A stretch of 64,000 bases of DNA from Stappia taiwanensis. GTDB taxonomy: Bacteria > Pseudomonadota > Alphaproteobacteria > Rhizobiales > Stappiaceae. A model generated the notes under the pieces. The model ran no database searches, was not told the origin of the DNA, and worked only from the letters and a program-made list of their open reading frames with translations. The DNA is taken from the NCBI RefSeq assembly GCF_014635285.1, contig NZ_BMCR01000003.1:310001-374000 (forward strand), in the 5' to 3' direction. A program made the translations under genes and the position numbers. Positions 43,440 to 52,833 of this stretch are shown here, piece by piece. Each line of letters opens with the position of its first letter. Within the stretch, counting starts at the first letter, position 1.

Positions 43440-45155
43440 TCAGCCGCGGGCGCTCTTGCGACCGCGGAAGCTCTGCGCCGAAGACCAGGCCAGCAGAACC
43501 GCCGGCGCCAGCCCCACCAGCACGATGACAAGGGCCGGGACGGCGCCTTCGGCGAAGGCTTCGCGCGAAGCGGCGTTGTAGACCGTGGTCGCCAGCGTTT
43601 CGAAATTGAACGGCCGCAGCAGGATCGTCGCCGGCAGCTCCTTCATGCAATCGACGAAGGCCAGAAGCACGGCGGTCAGCAGGATCGGCCGGATCAGGGG
43701 CAGATGCACCTCGAACAGGGTGCGCACGGAGTTGCGGCCAAGGGTACGGGCGGCCATGTCCAGATGCGGCGTGACCTTGCCGAAGCCGCCCTCAATCTGC
43801 CCATGCGCCACCGCCAGGAAACGGACCATATAGGCATAGATCAGCGCGGCGCCGGAGCCGAGCATCAACAGGCCGGTACCGACACCGAAGACGGAGCGGG
43901 AGAAGCCGTCGATGAAATTGTCGAAGGCGGCGAGGGGGATCAGGATGCCGACCGCGAGCACCGTGCCGGGAATGGCGTAGCCGATGGAGGCGACGCGGCC
44001 GAACAGCTGGGTCGCCGGGTTGTGCTGGATCCGCTGGGCGTAGGTTAGAAGAATGCCGATGGCCACCGTCAGCAGCGCGGCGGTGATCGACAGCACCAGA
44101 CTGTTGCCGACGGCCGCCATCAGCGCCGGGTCGAACAGCTCATCGAGGCGGCGGCTGGCATAGTCGACCAGCAGTGCGGCGGGCAGAACGAAGCCGAGTA
44201 GCACCGGCAGGGCGCAGGCGAGGATGGCCAGGCCCGCGCGCGGGCCGGTGAGCTGGTAGCTCGGCAGTGCCAGATAGCGCGAGGTGGTGATGTGGAAGCG
44301 CTGCTTGCGCCGGGCATAGCGCTCCGCCCACAGCAGAAGAAAGACGATCGCCAGCATGCCGCAGGCAAGCTGGGCCGCACCGGCGAGGCTGGAACGGTGG
44401 ATCCAGGTGTCATAGACGGAAAACGTCATGGTGTTGACGCCGAAGAAGGTCACCGCGCCGATATCGTTGAGGCATTCCATCAGGGCCAGCGACAGCCCGA
44501 CGACAATGGCCGGCCGGGCCAGCGGCAGGGCGACGACGAAGAACAGTCGCATCGGTCCGGCGCCGAGGGTGCGCGAGACGTCGAGGGCGCAGGCCGATTG
44601 CAAGAGGAAGGACGCTCGGGTGGTCAGGTAGACATAGGGGTAGAGCACGAAGCCCATGACGAAGATCGCCCCGCCGAGGGAGCGGATCTCGGGAAACCAG
44701 TAATCCCGCGAGGTCTTGAAACCGAACAGCGCCCTCAGGGCGCCCTGCACCGGGCCGGTATAGTCGAGAATTTCCACATAGGTATAGGCGATGATGTAGG
44801 TGGGCACGGCCAGCGGGATCAGCAGTGCCCAGTCGAACAGCGCCCGTCCGGGAAAGCGGCACATGGTCACAAGCCAGGCGGTGCCGACGCCGACGATTAG
44901 CGTGATCGCCCCGACCCCGAGCATCAACAGGCCGGTGGTGACCAGCGAGGACGGCAGCACGGTGCCGAGCAGATGGGTCCAGACCTCACCGGTCGGCTGC
45001 ACCGCGATCACCACCAGCGCCAGGATCGGCATCAGGGTGAGCGCGGCCATCAGAAAGCCGATGGCGAGCAGAACCCGATCCGACCGGGTCATGGCGGAGA
45101 CCGGCCGGACCGCCGCTGCGGCGTCGAACGTCGGGGAGGAAACGATGCTGCTCAT
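43440..45155 (-). CDS. fbpB: Ferric iron ABC transporter permease FbpB
   Basis: A 571-residue protein of two fused permease units, each of about six membrane helices (roughly residues 25-290 and 310-560), as in FbpB/HitB. EAA-like loops are DVSRTLGAGPMRLFFVVALPLA and DMAARTLGRNSVRTLFEVHLPLI. It imports Fe3+ from the periplasm. The operon has FbpA but no ATPase gene. A 28-bp palindrome lies upstream, between it and fbpA. Confidence 0.92.
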   Translation of the reverse strand: MSSIVSSPTFDAAAAVRPVSAMTRSDRVLLAIGFLMAALTLMPILALVVIAVQPTGEVWTHLLGTVLPSSLVTTGLLMLGVGAITLIVGVGTAWLVTMCRFPGRALFDWALLIPLAVPTYIIAYTYVEILDYTGPVQGALRALFGFKTSRDYWFPEIRSLGGAIFVMGFVLYPYVYLTTRASFLLQSACALDVSRTLGAGPMRLFFVVALPLARPAIVVGLSLALMECLNDIGAVTFFGVNTMTFSVYDTWIHRSSLAGAAQLACGMLAIVFLLLWAERYARRKQRFHITTSRYLALPSYQLTGPRAGLAILACALPVLLGFVLPAALLVDYASRRLDELFDPALMAAVGNSLVLSITAALLTVAIGILLTYAQRIQHNPATQLFGRVASIGYAIPGTVLAVGILIPLAAFDNFIDGFSRSVFGVGTGLLMLGSGAALIYAYMVRFLAVAHGQIEGGFGKVTPHLDMAARTLGRNSVRTLFEVHLPLIRPILLTAVLLAFVDCMKELPATILLRPFNFETLATTVYNAASREAFAEGAVPALVIVLVGLAPAVLLAWSSAQSFRGRKSARG

Positions 45156-45199
45156 GGGGCGCTCATGCGTCCGGATCTGTCGGGGGCGAAACGGCGAAC

Positions 45200-45227
45200 G
45201 GCGCCCGGCCTGATCAGGCCGGGCGCC
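45200..45227 (-). terminator. 28-bp perfect palindrome between fbpA and fbpB
   Basis: A perfect palindrome whose half is GGCGCCCGGCCTGA, 27 bp after the fbpA stop and 45 bp before fbpB. As RNA it folds into a 12-14 bp stem. There is no T-tract, so a stabiliser or partial terminator is more likely than a full terminator. Confidence 0.65.
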
Positions 45228-45253
45228 GCCCTATGCGGGAAGGAGAACGTCGG

Positions 45254-46306
45254 TCAGCTCGACGGGCCGTCGTTGAAGCCGACCTTGTCGACCAGCTCGC
45301 TGGCGGTCTTGCGGTTGTTGGCGATCTCGGCCAGCGGCAGGCTATCCGGCTTGATCTCGCCCCAGGACTTCACCCGCTCGGACGCTGCCACGCCCGGCTT
45401 GACCGGGTATTCGTAGTTGGCCTCGGCATAGACCTGCTGCGCCGCGTCGGAGGAGAGGAACTCGATCAGCTTCAGCGCTTCGGCCGGATGCGGCGCGTTC
45501 TTGGCCATCACCACGCCGGAGATGTTTACATGGGTGCCGCGCTCTTCGGTGTTCGGGAACAGGATCTTGACCGAGTTGGCCCAGTCCTTCTGCTCCGGCT
45601 CCTTCTCGTTGGTCTGCATCTTGCCCATGTAATAGGTGTTGCCGAGCGAGATGTCGCATTCGCCGGCGAAGATCGCCTTCACCTGGGCCCGGTCGTTGCC
45701 GGAGGGCTTGCTGGCGAGATTGTCTCGCACGCCCGCGAGCCATTCCTCGGTCTTCTCCGCGCCGTGATGGGCGACCATCGAGGCGAACAGGCCGATGGAA
45801 TAGACATGCTGGCCGGAGCGGGTGCAGATGCGGCCGCGCCACTTCTCGTCGGCGAGCTCCTCATAGGTGATGCTGTCCTGTTCAACCCGGTCCTTGGAGG
45901 CATAGACGACGCGGGCGCGGGTGGTCAGGCCGATCCAGTGGCCTTCCGGATCGCGGAACTCGGCCGGGATGTTGGCATTGACCACCTCGGAGGACACCGG
46001 CTGGGTGATGCCGAGCTGCTTGGCCCCGTCAAGACGTCCGATATCGACGGTCATCATCACATCCGCCGGGGAATTGGCGCCCTCCGCCTGGATCCGCTCC
46101 GCCAGCCCGTCGGAGGCGAAGATGACATTGGTCTTGATGCCGGTTTCCTTGGTGAAGGCATCGAGCAGCGGCTGGATCAGTACCGGCTGGCGATAGGAAT
46201 AGATGTTGACCTCACCATCGGCCAGCGCCGGTGTCGCCATCGCGGCGGTGGTGAAAAGGGCCGCGGCCAGGAGGCCGGAACGGGTCGGACGGATCGTCTT
46301 GGTCAT
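45254..46306 (-). CDS. fbpA: Periplasmic ferric iron-binding protein FbpA
   Basis: 350 residues: a signal peptide ending in ATPALA (about residue 29), then the FbpA/AfuA fold with VNIYSYRQPVLIQPLLDAF, the GLAERIQAEG and ANIPAEFRDPEGHWIG segments, and the Tyr-rich iron region with AEANYEYPVKPG near the C-terminus. It delivers Fe3+ to FbpB. ATG 46306 was preferred because it puts the signal peptide first. A good promoter at 46390-46417 and an ICE-like palindrome lie upstream, so it is likely induced by low iron. Confidence 0.92.
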   Translation of the reverse strand: MTKTIRPTRSGLLAAALFTTAAMATPALADGEVNIYSYRQPVLIQPLLDAFTKETGIKTNVIFASDGLAERIQAEGANSPADVMMTVDIGRLDGAKQLGITQPVSSEVVNANIPAEFRDPEGHWIGLTTRARVVYASKDRVEQDSITYEELADEKWRGRICTRSGQHVYSIGLFASMVAHHGAEKTEEWLAGVRDNLASKPSGNDRAQVKAIFAGECDISLGNTYYMGKMQTNEKEPEQKDWANSVKILFPNTEERGTHVNISGVVMAKNAPHPAEALKLIEFLSSDAAQQVYAEANYEYPVKPGVAASERVKSWGEIKPDSLPLAEIANNRKTASELVDKVGFNDGPSS

Positions 46307-46389
46307 GTCAGTCTCCACACGCACAGGGGGCAAGGCCCTGCCGCGTTGTTGCAATTGGGTCGCGCTGGCAACTGGCGCCAACACCGCGC

Positions 46390-46458
46390 ATCCTAAAAAG
46401 AAGAGTTTCAGTGTCAAGATAATTCCCAAGATATTTCAATACCTTGGAATTATTCCAA
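46390..46458 (-). promoter_or_regulatory. Candidate iron-regulated promoter of fbpAB
   Basis: On the minus strand TTGACA (46417-46412) and TAGGAT (46395-46390) are 16 bp apart. Upstream, TTGGAATTATTCCAA (46444-46458) is a perfect 15-bp palindrome fitting TTxGAA-N3-TTCxAA of Irr/ICE boxes, about 26 bp before the -35 box, which is an activator-like position. Confidence 0.55.
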
Positions 46459-46559
46459 ACTAACCGGAGCGGCGCGTGCTGCGTTGCCACATAGGGGTTT
46501 TTGCGAATGGTTCGCGAAAGCTGTGTGGAGTCAAGCCGTTACATTTATCGCAGGGTGGG

Positions 46560-46589
46560 GCTGCCCGGGCTGTGCGGTTGCCGGGCAGC
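46560..46589 (-). terminator. Hairpin downstream of the dehydratase gene
   Basis: A 9-bp perfect stem GCTGCCCGG (46560-46568) with CCGGGCAGC (46581-46589), 12-nt loop, 9 bp past the stop on the minus strand. There is no T-tract. Confidence 0.4.
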
Positions 46590-46598
46590 AACCTGCTC

Positions 46599-47561
46599 TC
46601 AGACCGTGGGGGTTTCGCCGCCGAGCACCTGGTGCATCCATTCGGTGTCGATGTTCTGTCCGGTGAACACCACGCCGGGGTGGCTGCCACGCGGCTTGTC
46701 GGCAAGCAGGGCCGCAAGTGCCGCCGCGCCGGCGCCTTCGGTCACCGTGTGGGTTGCGCGGAAGGCAAGGCGGATGGCCTCGGAGATCTGGTCGTCGCTG
46801 ACCCGGACGATGTCTTCGGCGCCGGCGCGGATCACCGCCAGGGCCGCCTCGCTCGGGCAGCGCACGGCCATGCCATCGGCAAAGGTGTTGGCGCTGTCGG
46901 TGTCTTCCAGTTGGCCGCTTTCCAACGACCGGGCATAGGCATCGGCCTGGTCGGAGACGACGCCGACGATCCGGGTCTTCAGTCCGAGCGCGTCACGGGC
47001 GGAGATCATGCCGCAAATGCCCGATCCAAGGCCGATCGGGACATAGACCACATCAAGCTCGGGCACCGCGCGCAGGAACTCCATGCCGTAGGTGGCGACA
47101 CCGCGCACCAGATCGACATGAAAGCTGGGCACCAGCGTCAGCCCGCGTTCATCGGCAAGCTCCGCAGCATGGGCGCGGGCCGCGTCGAAATCCTCGCCAT
47201 GTTCGATCAGCTCCGCGCCGAAGGCGCGCATGGCCGCGTTCTTCTCACGCGAATTGCCATGGGGCACGACGATGGTGCAGCCAAGGCCGAAGCGGCGGGC
47301 GGCGAAGGCAAGGCTCTGTCCATGGTTGCCCCGGGTCGCCGAGACGACGCCCGCGCCGCGCGGGGCATGGGCGGCGAAATCCTGCAGCATCACCAAGCCG
47401 CCGCGCACCTTGAAGGCGCCGGTCGGCGTGTGATTCTCATGTTTGACATGGACCGGGCGACCGACGGCCTCGGCCAGAAGCGGCCAGGCATATTGCGGCG
47501 TCGGACGCATCGACCGGTAGACGATTTCGGCGGCATCCTCAATGGCGGCGAGCGTAAGCAT
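46599..47561 (-). CDS. PLP-dependent threonine dehydratase-like enzyme
   Basis: A 320-residue fold-type II PLP enzyme: Schiff-base Lys in HTPTGAFKVRGGLVML (about residues 44-59), GNHGQSLAFAARRFGL, and the glycine-rich PIGLGSGICGM phosphate loop. It lacks the C-terminal ACT regulatory domain of biosynthetic IlvA, so it is a catabolic-type threonine/serine dehydratase or a related ammonia-lyase (for example the hydroxyectoine-utilisation EutB type). It appears monocistronic. Confidence 0.87.
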   Translation of the reverse strand: MLTLAAIEDAAEIVYRSMRPTPQYAWPLLAEAVGRPVHVKHENHTPTGAFKVRGGLVMLQDFAAHAPRGAGVVSATRGNHGQSLAFAARRFGLGCTIVVPHGNSREKNAAMRAFGAELIEHGEDFDAARAHAAELADERGLTLVPSFHVDLVRGVATYGMEFLRAVPELDVVYVPIGLGSGICGMISARDALGLKTRIVGVVSDQADAYARSLESGQLEDTDSANTFADGMAVRCPSEAALAVIRAGAEDIVRVSDDQISEAIRLAFRATHTVTEGAGAAALAALLADKPRGSHPGVVFTGQNIDTEWMHQVLGGETPTV

Positions 47562-47664
47562 GAAACCTCTTGGTATCTGGAAGGGGGATGAGACTGCCGC
47601 GCCTTACCGGCGCGGTCAATCAGGCAGAGGACAACCGACGGGTTGCCGCTCTGCGCGAGGGGGA

Positions 47665-50600
47665 TTACTCGGCCAGCACCCGCTGCGGCGGGAAGGTGAT
47701 CTCCACCAGCGTGCCCTGGTGCAATTCCGAATCAATGCGAAAGCTTGCCCGGTTGGCCTCCACCAGCGCCTTGGTCAGCGGCAAGCCGAGCCCTGTGCCG
47801 CCGCCGTGCCGGGCGGTGTGGAGCTGGCGGAACGGCTCCATCGCCGCACCTAAGTCCTTGGCGCTCATGCCCATGCCGGTGTCACGCACCCTCAGGATCA
47901 CCTCGCCGCTGTCCTCCAGTGCCGTGGAGACGATCACCTGACCGCCGGGCTGGTTGAACTTGATGGCGTTGGACAGAAGGTTGAGGATGATCTGCCGCAC
48001 CGAGCGCCCGTCGGCAACGATGCTGGGCACGGAGCCGGGCAGGCTGGCCCGGATGATCACCCGTTCGCGATTGGCCTGGGGCTGCATCAAGGCGACGCAT
48101 TCGCGGATGATGTCATTCGCCGAGACCGCCTCGAAGGTAAGATCGAGCTTGCCCGCCTCGATCTTCGACAGGTCGAGCAGGTCGTTGATCAGGCTCATGA
48201 TATGCGAGCCGGAATTGTGGATGTCGCGCAGGTAGCCCTTGTAGCGGTCGTTGCCGACCGGGCCGAAGCGCTCTTCCATCATCACCTCGGAAAAGCCGAT
48301 GATGGCATTGAGCGGGGTGCGGATCTCGTGGCTGATCTTGGCGAGGAAATCCGACTTCTGCGAGCTGGCGTTTTCCGCCTGCCGCTTGGCGTCGGTCAGC
48401 TCCTCTTCCGCCGTCTTCCACTGGGTGATGTCGCGCAGCACCGTGCAGAAACGCGGACCTTCCGCGTTGCTGCCAACCCGGCCAATGGTCATGAACAACG
48501 GGATCAGCCCGCCGGAACGGACCTGGCCAATCACCTCGCGCCCGTCGTTGAGCACGCTGGCGACACCGTTGCGCGCCAGCCCTTCCAGGTAGTCATTGGC
48601 GTCCCTGTGGCTTTCCGGCGCCAGATAGCCGGTCAGCGCGGCGCCGATCATCTCGTCGCGCGAGGCGCCAAACAGGGCCTCCGCCGAGCGATTGACCTTG
48701 AGGATGCGCCCCTCTTCATTCAGCAGAAGCACGCCGTCGGTGGCGGTCTCCAGCACCGCATCCATCTCCGACAGATGTTCCTCGGCGATGTTGAGTGCGG
48801 TCTGTACCTCGTGCAGCCGGTCGAGCGCGGCTTCCTGCGCCGGATCGTGCCGGTCGAGCAGGGAGACCATCAGCGCCTTGCCATCCTGCCAGGGAACGCT
48901 GTGCAGCCGTGCCTTCACCGGCTTGGTGCCGCCATCTGCAAGGCAGATGCGCATGGTCCGTTCGGTCATCGAGCCGGGAGGCGCGCCGGGCCAGTCCTCC
49001 GGTTCGGCGAAAACCGCGCTCAGACCGCCGGCAGCGCGCAGAGCGGCAAGATCCGGATAGCCGAGAAGATCGAGCAAGGTGGTGTTGGCATAGCCCACGT
49101 CATCGCCGTCGATGATGCCGACGCCGACCGGCAGCCGGTCGAGAAGCCCGGTGCTGGTGATGTCCGCAGGTGTCGCGTCGCCATCCGTATCGCGGGCCGG
49201 TTTCGCGGGCGGGGGCGCGTCGACCGGTTCCACCGTCTCGGGCGTGTCGGCGCGTGAAGGCACATGCGCCTCGCGGATGCGCCGGCCAAGGTCGATGATC
49301 GAGCCGGCGCGAACTGCTGGAGCGGCGGGAGCCGTCGGTGTCGCTGGAGCCGCCGGCTCCGCGCGCCGGCTCGGGATCCTGGGCGGTTCTTCGGTGTCCG
49401 GTGTCGCCCCAAGGGCCTCGGCGATCTTACGAAAGGCCTCCCGTTCCGGCTTCGACAGGCGCGAGGCGCCGAGCGCCGGGTCCGCTGACGTCGGGCCATT
49501 GGCGGTCGGACTTTCCGGGGAGGTCACGTCTTCCGGGGGGTGCTGACTTTCCGCCGGTGTCTGGCTTGCAGGCGCCGGTTTGGCCTCCTCTGTCGCCGTC
49601 AGGCCGGAAGCTGGGTCGTCTGTGACCGTTTCGTCCCCGATGGCGGCAGGCGCCGTGATCTCCTCCCGGGAAAACAGATCGGCCGCAGGCCCATCGTCTT
49701 CCGGCGCGACGACGGTCTCTCCCGGGAGGGTCGGGCTGGCCTCCGCCTCTTTCATCGGAGGCGTTGCGGCCATTGCTTCTTCCGGCTGGGCCGTCTCCGC
49801 GTCGGTCGCATCAGGGGCGAGAGGACGATCGGTGGCGCGATCTTGCGCGAGGCGGTCGGCCCTTGCCGCTTTCGCCCGCCCGGCGATCAGTGCCGCCATG
49901 GCCGACAGCCCCGAGACCACCGTGCCGCCGCCGCGCGGCGCCGGCTCTGCCAAGTCGTCGGGTGCCGTGCTTGCAACCTGTTCCGTTGTGGCCTGCGGCT
50001 CGGAAGCCTCCGGCAGCGAGACTGGTGCGGCTGTCTCGGGCGCGGCGCTGGCAGGGAGCGTGTCGGTGACGGGGGCTTCGGCGTGAAGAGCCTGAACCTC
50101 CTCGCCCAAAACCGCGCTGGCGGGCGTCTCGGCAGGGGAGGCGATAGCCGCCGCCTCATCTGGCGCTGCCTGCTGCGGCGTGGCGCTGTCCGGTTGCTCG
50201 ACGGTCACGGAGGTGTCCCGCAGGCGCAGGCCGAGACCGATCTCCAGCGGATCCCGGGTCGCCTCGCCGGTGCGGCAAACGCCAAATCCCCGGAACCCTT
50301 CGAACACGCGGTGTCGGTCGAAGGCGGGCAGTGCCGCCATGTCCACCGGCACCTTGAGGGCGGCGCCGCTGACCGGCCAGCGCACGGTGCGCCCGCTCCA
50401 GGTGTCCCGGCGGGTCAGCGAGGCGGCAATGCCGCCTTCCGGATCGAGCTGAAAACGCTCGGCCACCTCGGTCCAGGTCAGGCCGAGCACATCGGCCGCT
50501 TCCGGGCCGAGCGCCTCGGTGAATTCCGGAGAGAGGAAGGTGAAGCGCTGGTCGATGTCCATCTTCCAAGCAAAGCGCACCGGTCGCGGATGCGGTGTGA

Positions 50601-51972
50601 AGACAAAGCCGCTGGCCGAGGCCGGGACCTCCTGGGCCGGCGTGACATCGCCTTCCGGCCCGGCGCTGTTGCGGTCAAGATCCATGGCGGCGGTGGGGGC
50701 GAGGGCGCCGTCTGGCATCGCGGTTGCGACCTCCGCCGGAGCGCTGGCCGTATCGGCTGCGGGCCGCTCTTTCATGCGCGAGGCATCGTTGGCCTGATCC
50801 GCGTTGTCCGCAGTCGCCTCGCTGTGGCGGAACTCCTCCTCGAGTGCCTCTCGCGCCATGTGCGCGTCCGCTGCCTCGGGCGCTTTCTGGGCGGCGATCC
50901 CGGCAAGCACGCTGGCCATGTCCGGAAGCTCTTCAGTCTCCTGAGGCGGCAGCGTGTCGGAAGCCGGCGCGGTCGTGTCCGCCGTGCCGGACAGGAAGCG
51001 GGTGGCGCTGGCCAGGGCAAACAGACCGCCGGTCGGCACTGCGGGCCGAGCCGGTGGCGTGTCGTCCGCCGGCTGGGTCGCCAAGGGGGGCTCTTCCGTC
51101 TGTTCGGGTGGCAGATCCTCGGCGCTCAGGAGACTGTCCTCGGGTTCGGCATGATCGCCAAGAGCTGCGGGCGCAGGGAACCTATCGGGTCTTTCGCCAA
51201 GGTTCATGTGGGGCGCGTTGCTTGCGGTTGTTGTTTCCTCCGGCAGGCCCAGGCCTTGCAGCGCAGCGGAGGATGCGGGCATGTCCGTGCCGGTGGCCAT
51301 GGGGGCGGCGAGGGGCGCGGCGGCGTCCGTGCCGCTCTCCACCACCAGCAACTCGCCGCCATCGTCGAGGGCGAGCAGGGCCGCTTCCCGCAAGGCGCCG
51401 TCAATCGTCAGCGGCGCAACCACCGGCGAGTGCTTGCCGGCGTGGCGCAGGGTGGAGCGCTCCGCCCCGTCCGGGGGCGAAAGGCTGCCGTCCGAGTGCC
51501 GCAACGTGCCATCGGAGCCGAACAGGAAGGCGGCATGATCGTTGTCGGCAAGCAGGTGGCACAGGGCGATCGCGGGCTCTTCGCTCTGGCCAGCGTTGAT
51601 GGACGGCGCGTCATTGGCGACGATCAGGGCGCCGCTGTCCCCATCGGGCAGGGAAATCCGTCGACAGGTGCAGGTCAGCAGCATCACCCGCAAGCCGCGA
51701 TAAAAGCGCAGCCGGTCGATGCTGTCCCGGTCGGCGGGGCCGGTCGCGGCAATCCGGGCGATATGCGGGCGCGCGGGCGCGCGGGCCAGACCATAGACAT
51801 CGGCAAGGTCGGCCAGGGTGCTTGCGCCGAAAAACGCCGCGCCGGCGGCGTTCGCCCACAGGATCGTCTTGCCGTCGGCGGCCCAGATCCAGGCGGGACG
51901 ACGGTCGGTCAGGTAGATATTGGCGGCGGCCAATCCGCTCAAGGCCATGAAGTTGCGCAAATGGCTGTTCAT
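47665..51972 (-). CDS. Giant multi-PAS sensor histidine kinase (PdhS/PleC/DivJ-like)
   Basis: 1435 residues, no membrane helix seen. Order: degenerate N-terminal PAS-like segment (about 1-125); acidic Pro/Ala/Glu-rich linker to about 450; a second PAS-like segment containing FAWKMDIDQRFTFLSPEF; another low-complexity linker to about 960; two clear PAS domains (about 960-1190); HisKA with phospho-His1215 in KISHEIRTPLNAIIGF; HATPase with NLLSNAIKFN, DTGMGM and GGGTGLGLPL. No receiver domain is attached. It fits the cytoplasmic PdhS/PleC family that controls DivK and the cell cycle, though the linkers make it longer than familiar members. The start was set at ATG 51972; the frame is open to 52158. 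Confidence 0.9.
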   Translation of the reverse strand: MNSHLRNFMALSGLAAANIYLTDRRPAWIWAADGKTILWANAAGAAFFGASTLADLADVYGLARAPARPHIARIAATGPADRDSIDRLRFYRGLRVMLLTCTCRRISLPDGDSGALIVANDAPSINAGQSEEPAIALCHLLADNDHAAFLFGSDGTLRHSDGSLSPPDGAERSTLRHAGKHSPVVAPLTIDGALREAALLALDDGGELLVVESGTDAAAPLAAPMATGTDMPASSAALQGLGLPEETTTASNAPHMNLGERPDRFPAPAALGDHAEPEDSLLSAEDLPPEQTEEPPLATQPADDTPPARPAVPTGGLFALASATRFLSGTADTTAPASDTLPPQETEELPDMASVLAGIAAQKAPEAADAHMAREALEEEFRHSEATADNADQANDASRMKERPAADTASAPAEVATAMPDGALAPTAAMDLDRNSAGPEGDVTPAQEVPASASGFVFTPHPRPVRFAWKMDIDQRFTFLSPEFTEALGPEAADVLGLTWTEVAERFQLDPEGGIAASLTRRDTWSGRTVRWPVSGAALKVPVDMAALPAFDRHRVFEGFRGFGVCRTGEATRDPLEIGLGLRLRDTSVTVEQPDSATPQQAAPDEAAAIASPAETPASAVLGEEVQALHAEAPVTDTLPASAAPETAAPVSLPEASEPQATTEQVASTAPDDLAEPAPRGGGTVVSGLSAMAALIAGRAKAARADRLAQDRATDRPLAPDATDAETAQPEEAMAATPPMKEAEASPTLPGETVVAPEDDGPAADLFSREEITAPAAIGDETVTDDPASGLTATEEAKPAPASQTPAESQHPPEDVTSPESPTANGPTSADPALGASRLSKPEREAFRKIAEALGATPDTEEPPRIPSRRAEPAAPATPTAPAAPAVRAGSIIDLGRRIREAHVPSRADTPETVEPVDAPPPAKPARDTDGDATPADITSTGLLDRLPVGVGIIDGDDVGYANTTLLDLLGYPDLAALRAAGGLSAVFAEPEDWPGAPPGSMTERTMRICLADGGTKPVKARLHSVPWQDGKALMVSLLDRHDPAQEAALDRLHEVQTALNIAEEHLSEMDAVLETATDGVLLLNEEGRILKVNRSAEALFGASRDEMIGAALTGYLAPESHRDANDYLEGLARNGVASVLNDGREVIGQVRSGGLIPLFMTIGRVGSNAEGPRFCTVLRDITQWKTAEEELTDAKRQAENASSQKSDFLAKISHEIRTPLNAIIGFSEVMMEERFGPVGNDRYKGYLRDIHNSGSHIMSLINDLLDLSKIEAGKLDLTFEAVSANDIIRECVALMQPQANRERVIIRASLPGSVPSIVADGRSVRQIILNLLSNAIKFNQPGGQVIVSTALEDSGEVILRVRDTGMGMSAKDLGAAMEPFRQLHTARHGGGTGLGLPLTKALVEANRASFRIDSELHQGTLVEITFPPQRVLAE

Positions 51973-52340
51973 GGGCGCGCTGTCTCCACCGTTGCTGTTT
52001 GTCCCGGGACGGATCGTCCGCTCACCCGTATCAAGGGAACGGACCGTGCCTGCTGGGCCAAAGTCGGTAAACAAAATGTAAATATCGTGTCCGTCACGAG
52101 TCGTCCACGCCGGCCACGGGTATTGGCGCCATTGTCGCGCACGGTGGTTAACAGGCAATGCAACGATTGCAACCGGCTATACGCCGAAAGGCGGGGGCGA
52201 ATACCTGATGCAGGACTATCCCTCGATGTGATCTTTCCTTTAAGATCAACGGGCAGGATAGGGCGGTGCGACCATCCGGCAATGGGATGTTCCGGCAGGC
52301 TGGTCGGGGTCCGGCCGGCAAGTGAAGGAGAAGCGGACTG
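51973..52340. other. Divergent region between the giant kinase and the first phasin gene
   Basis: 368 bp with no supported gene. It contains TGCAACGATTGCA-type motifs near 52158-52172 and the inverted repeat TGATCTT-N6-AAGATCA at 52230-52249. No convincing -35/-10 pair was found for the phasin gene. The long opposite-strand frame running into this region is a shadow of the kinase gene. Confidence 0.55.
52230..52249 (+). promoter_or_regulatory. Inverted repeat in the leader of the first phasin gene
   Basis: The perfect arms TGATCTT (52230-52236) and AAGATCA (52243-52249) with a 6-nt spacer, about 90 bp upstream of the phasin ATG. Could be an operator or an mRNA hairpin. Confidence 0.4.
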
Positions 52341-52724
52341 ATGACGAGCAACAAGAGCAGCTTTGAAATCCCCGAGCAGATGCGGCAGATGGCGGATCAG
52401 AGCGTCGATCAGGCGCGCAAGGCATTTGATGAATACATGGCGGCGACCCGCAAGACCGTGAGCACGGTCGAGGACAAGGCCAGTTCGATGAAGGCCGGGG
52501 CCGACGATATGGGGCGCAAGGCGCTGGAATACACCGAGGAACACGTGTCTGCGGCGTTCGAACTTGCCCAGAAGATGGTGCGCGCCAGCGATGTGCAGGA
52601 AATGATGGCGCTGCAGAGCGACTATATGCGCAAGCAGATGGAAGCGCTGGGCGAGCAGGTGCGCGAGCTTGGCGACAAGGCGGCGAAAACCGCTCAGGAC
52701 GCGGTCAAGCCGGGCAAGGACTGA
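52341..52724 (+). CDS. Phasin family protein (first)
   Basis: A 127-residue, almost wholly helical protein with the Phasin_2 pattern: FEIPEQMRQMADQSVDQARKAF and later heptads through MMALQSDYMRKQMEALGEQVREL. It coats polyhydroxyalkanoate granules. Charged and Ala-rich, no signal peptide. It is shorter than the second phasin and only loosely similar to it. Confidence 0.9.
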   Translation: MTSNKSSFEIPEQMRQMADQSVDQARKAFDEYMAATRKTVSTVEDKASSMKAGADDMGRKALEYTEEHVSAAFELAQKMVRASDVQEMMALQSDYMRKQMEALGEQVRELGDKAAKTAQDAVKPGKD

Positions 52725-52833
52725 CCGCGCAAGGGCCAATAGCCAGGACGCAAGGACGGGGAACCGAAGCGTTTGGCCCGTCCTTGCGCTGTATTTTCCG
52801 GTGCTGTGGCAATGCCTTCGGCCGGCCTGCGCG

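Noticed and set aside
49540..52341. A 933-residue open frame opposite the giant kinase gene
   Set aside because: It is an antisense shadow of a high-GC coding region; the kinase has catalytic motifs and the opposite frame is arginine/glycine-rich without any recognisable domain.
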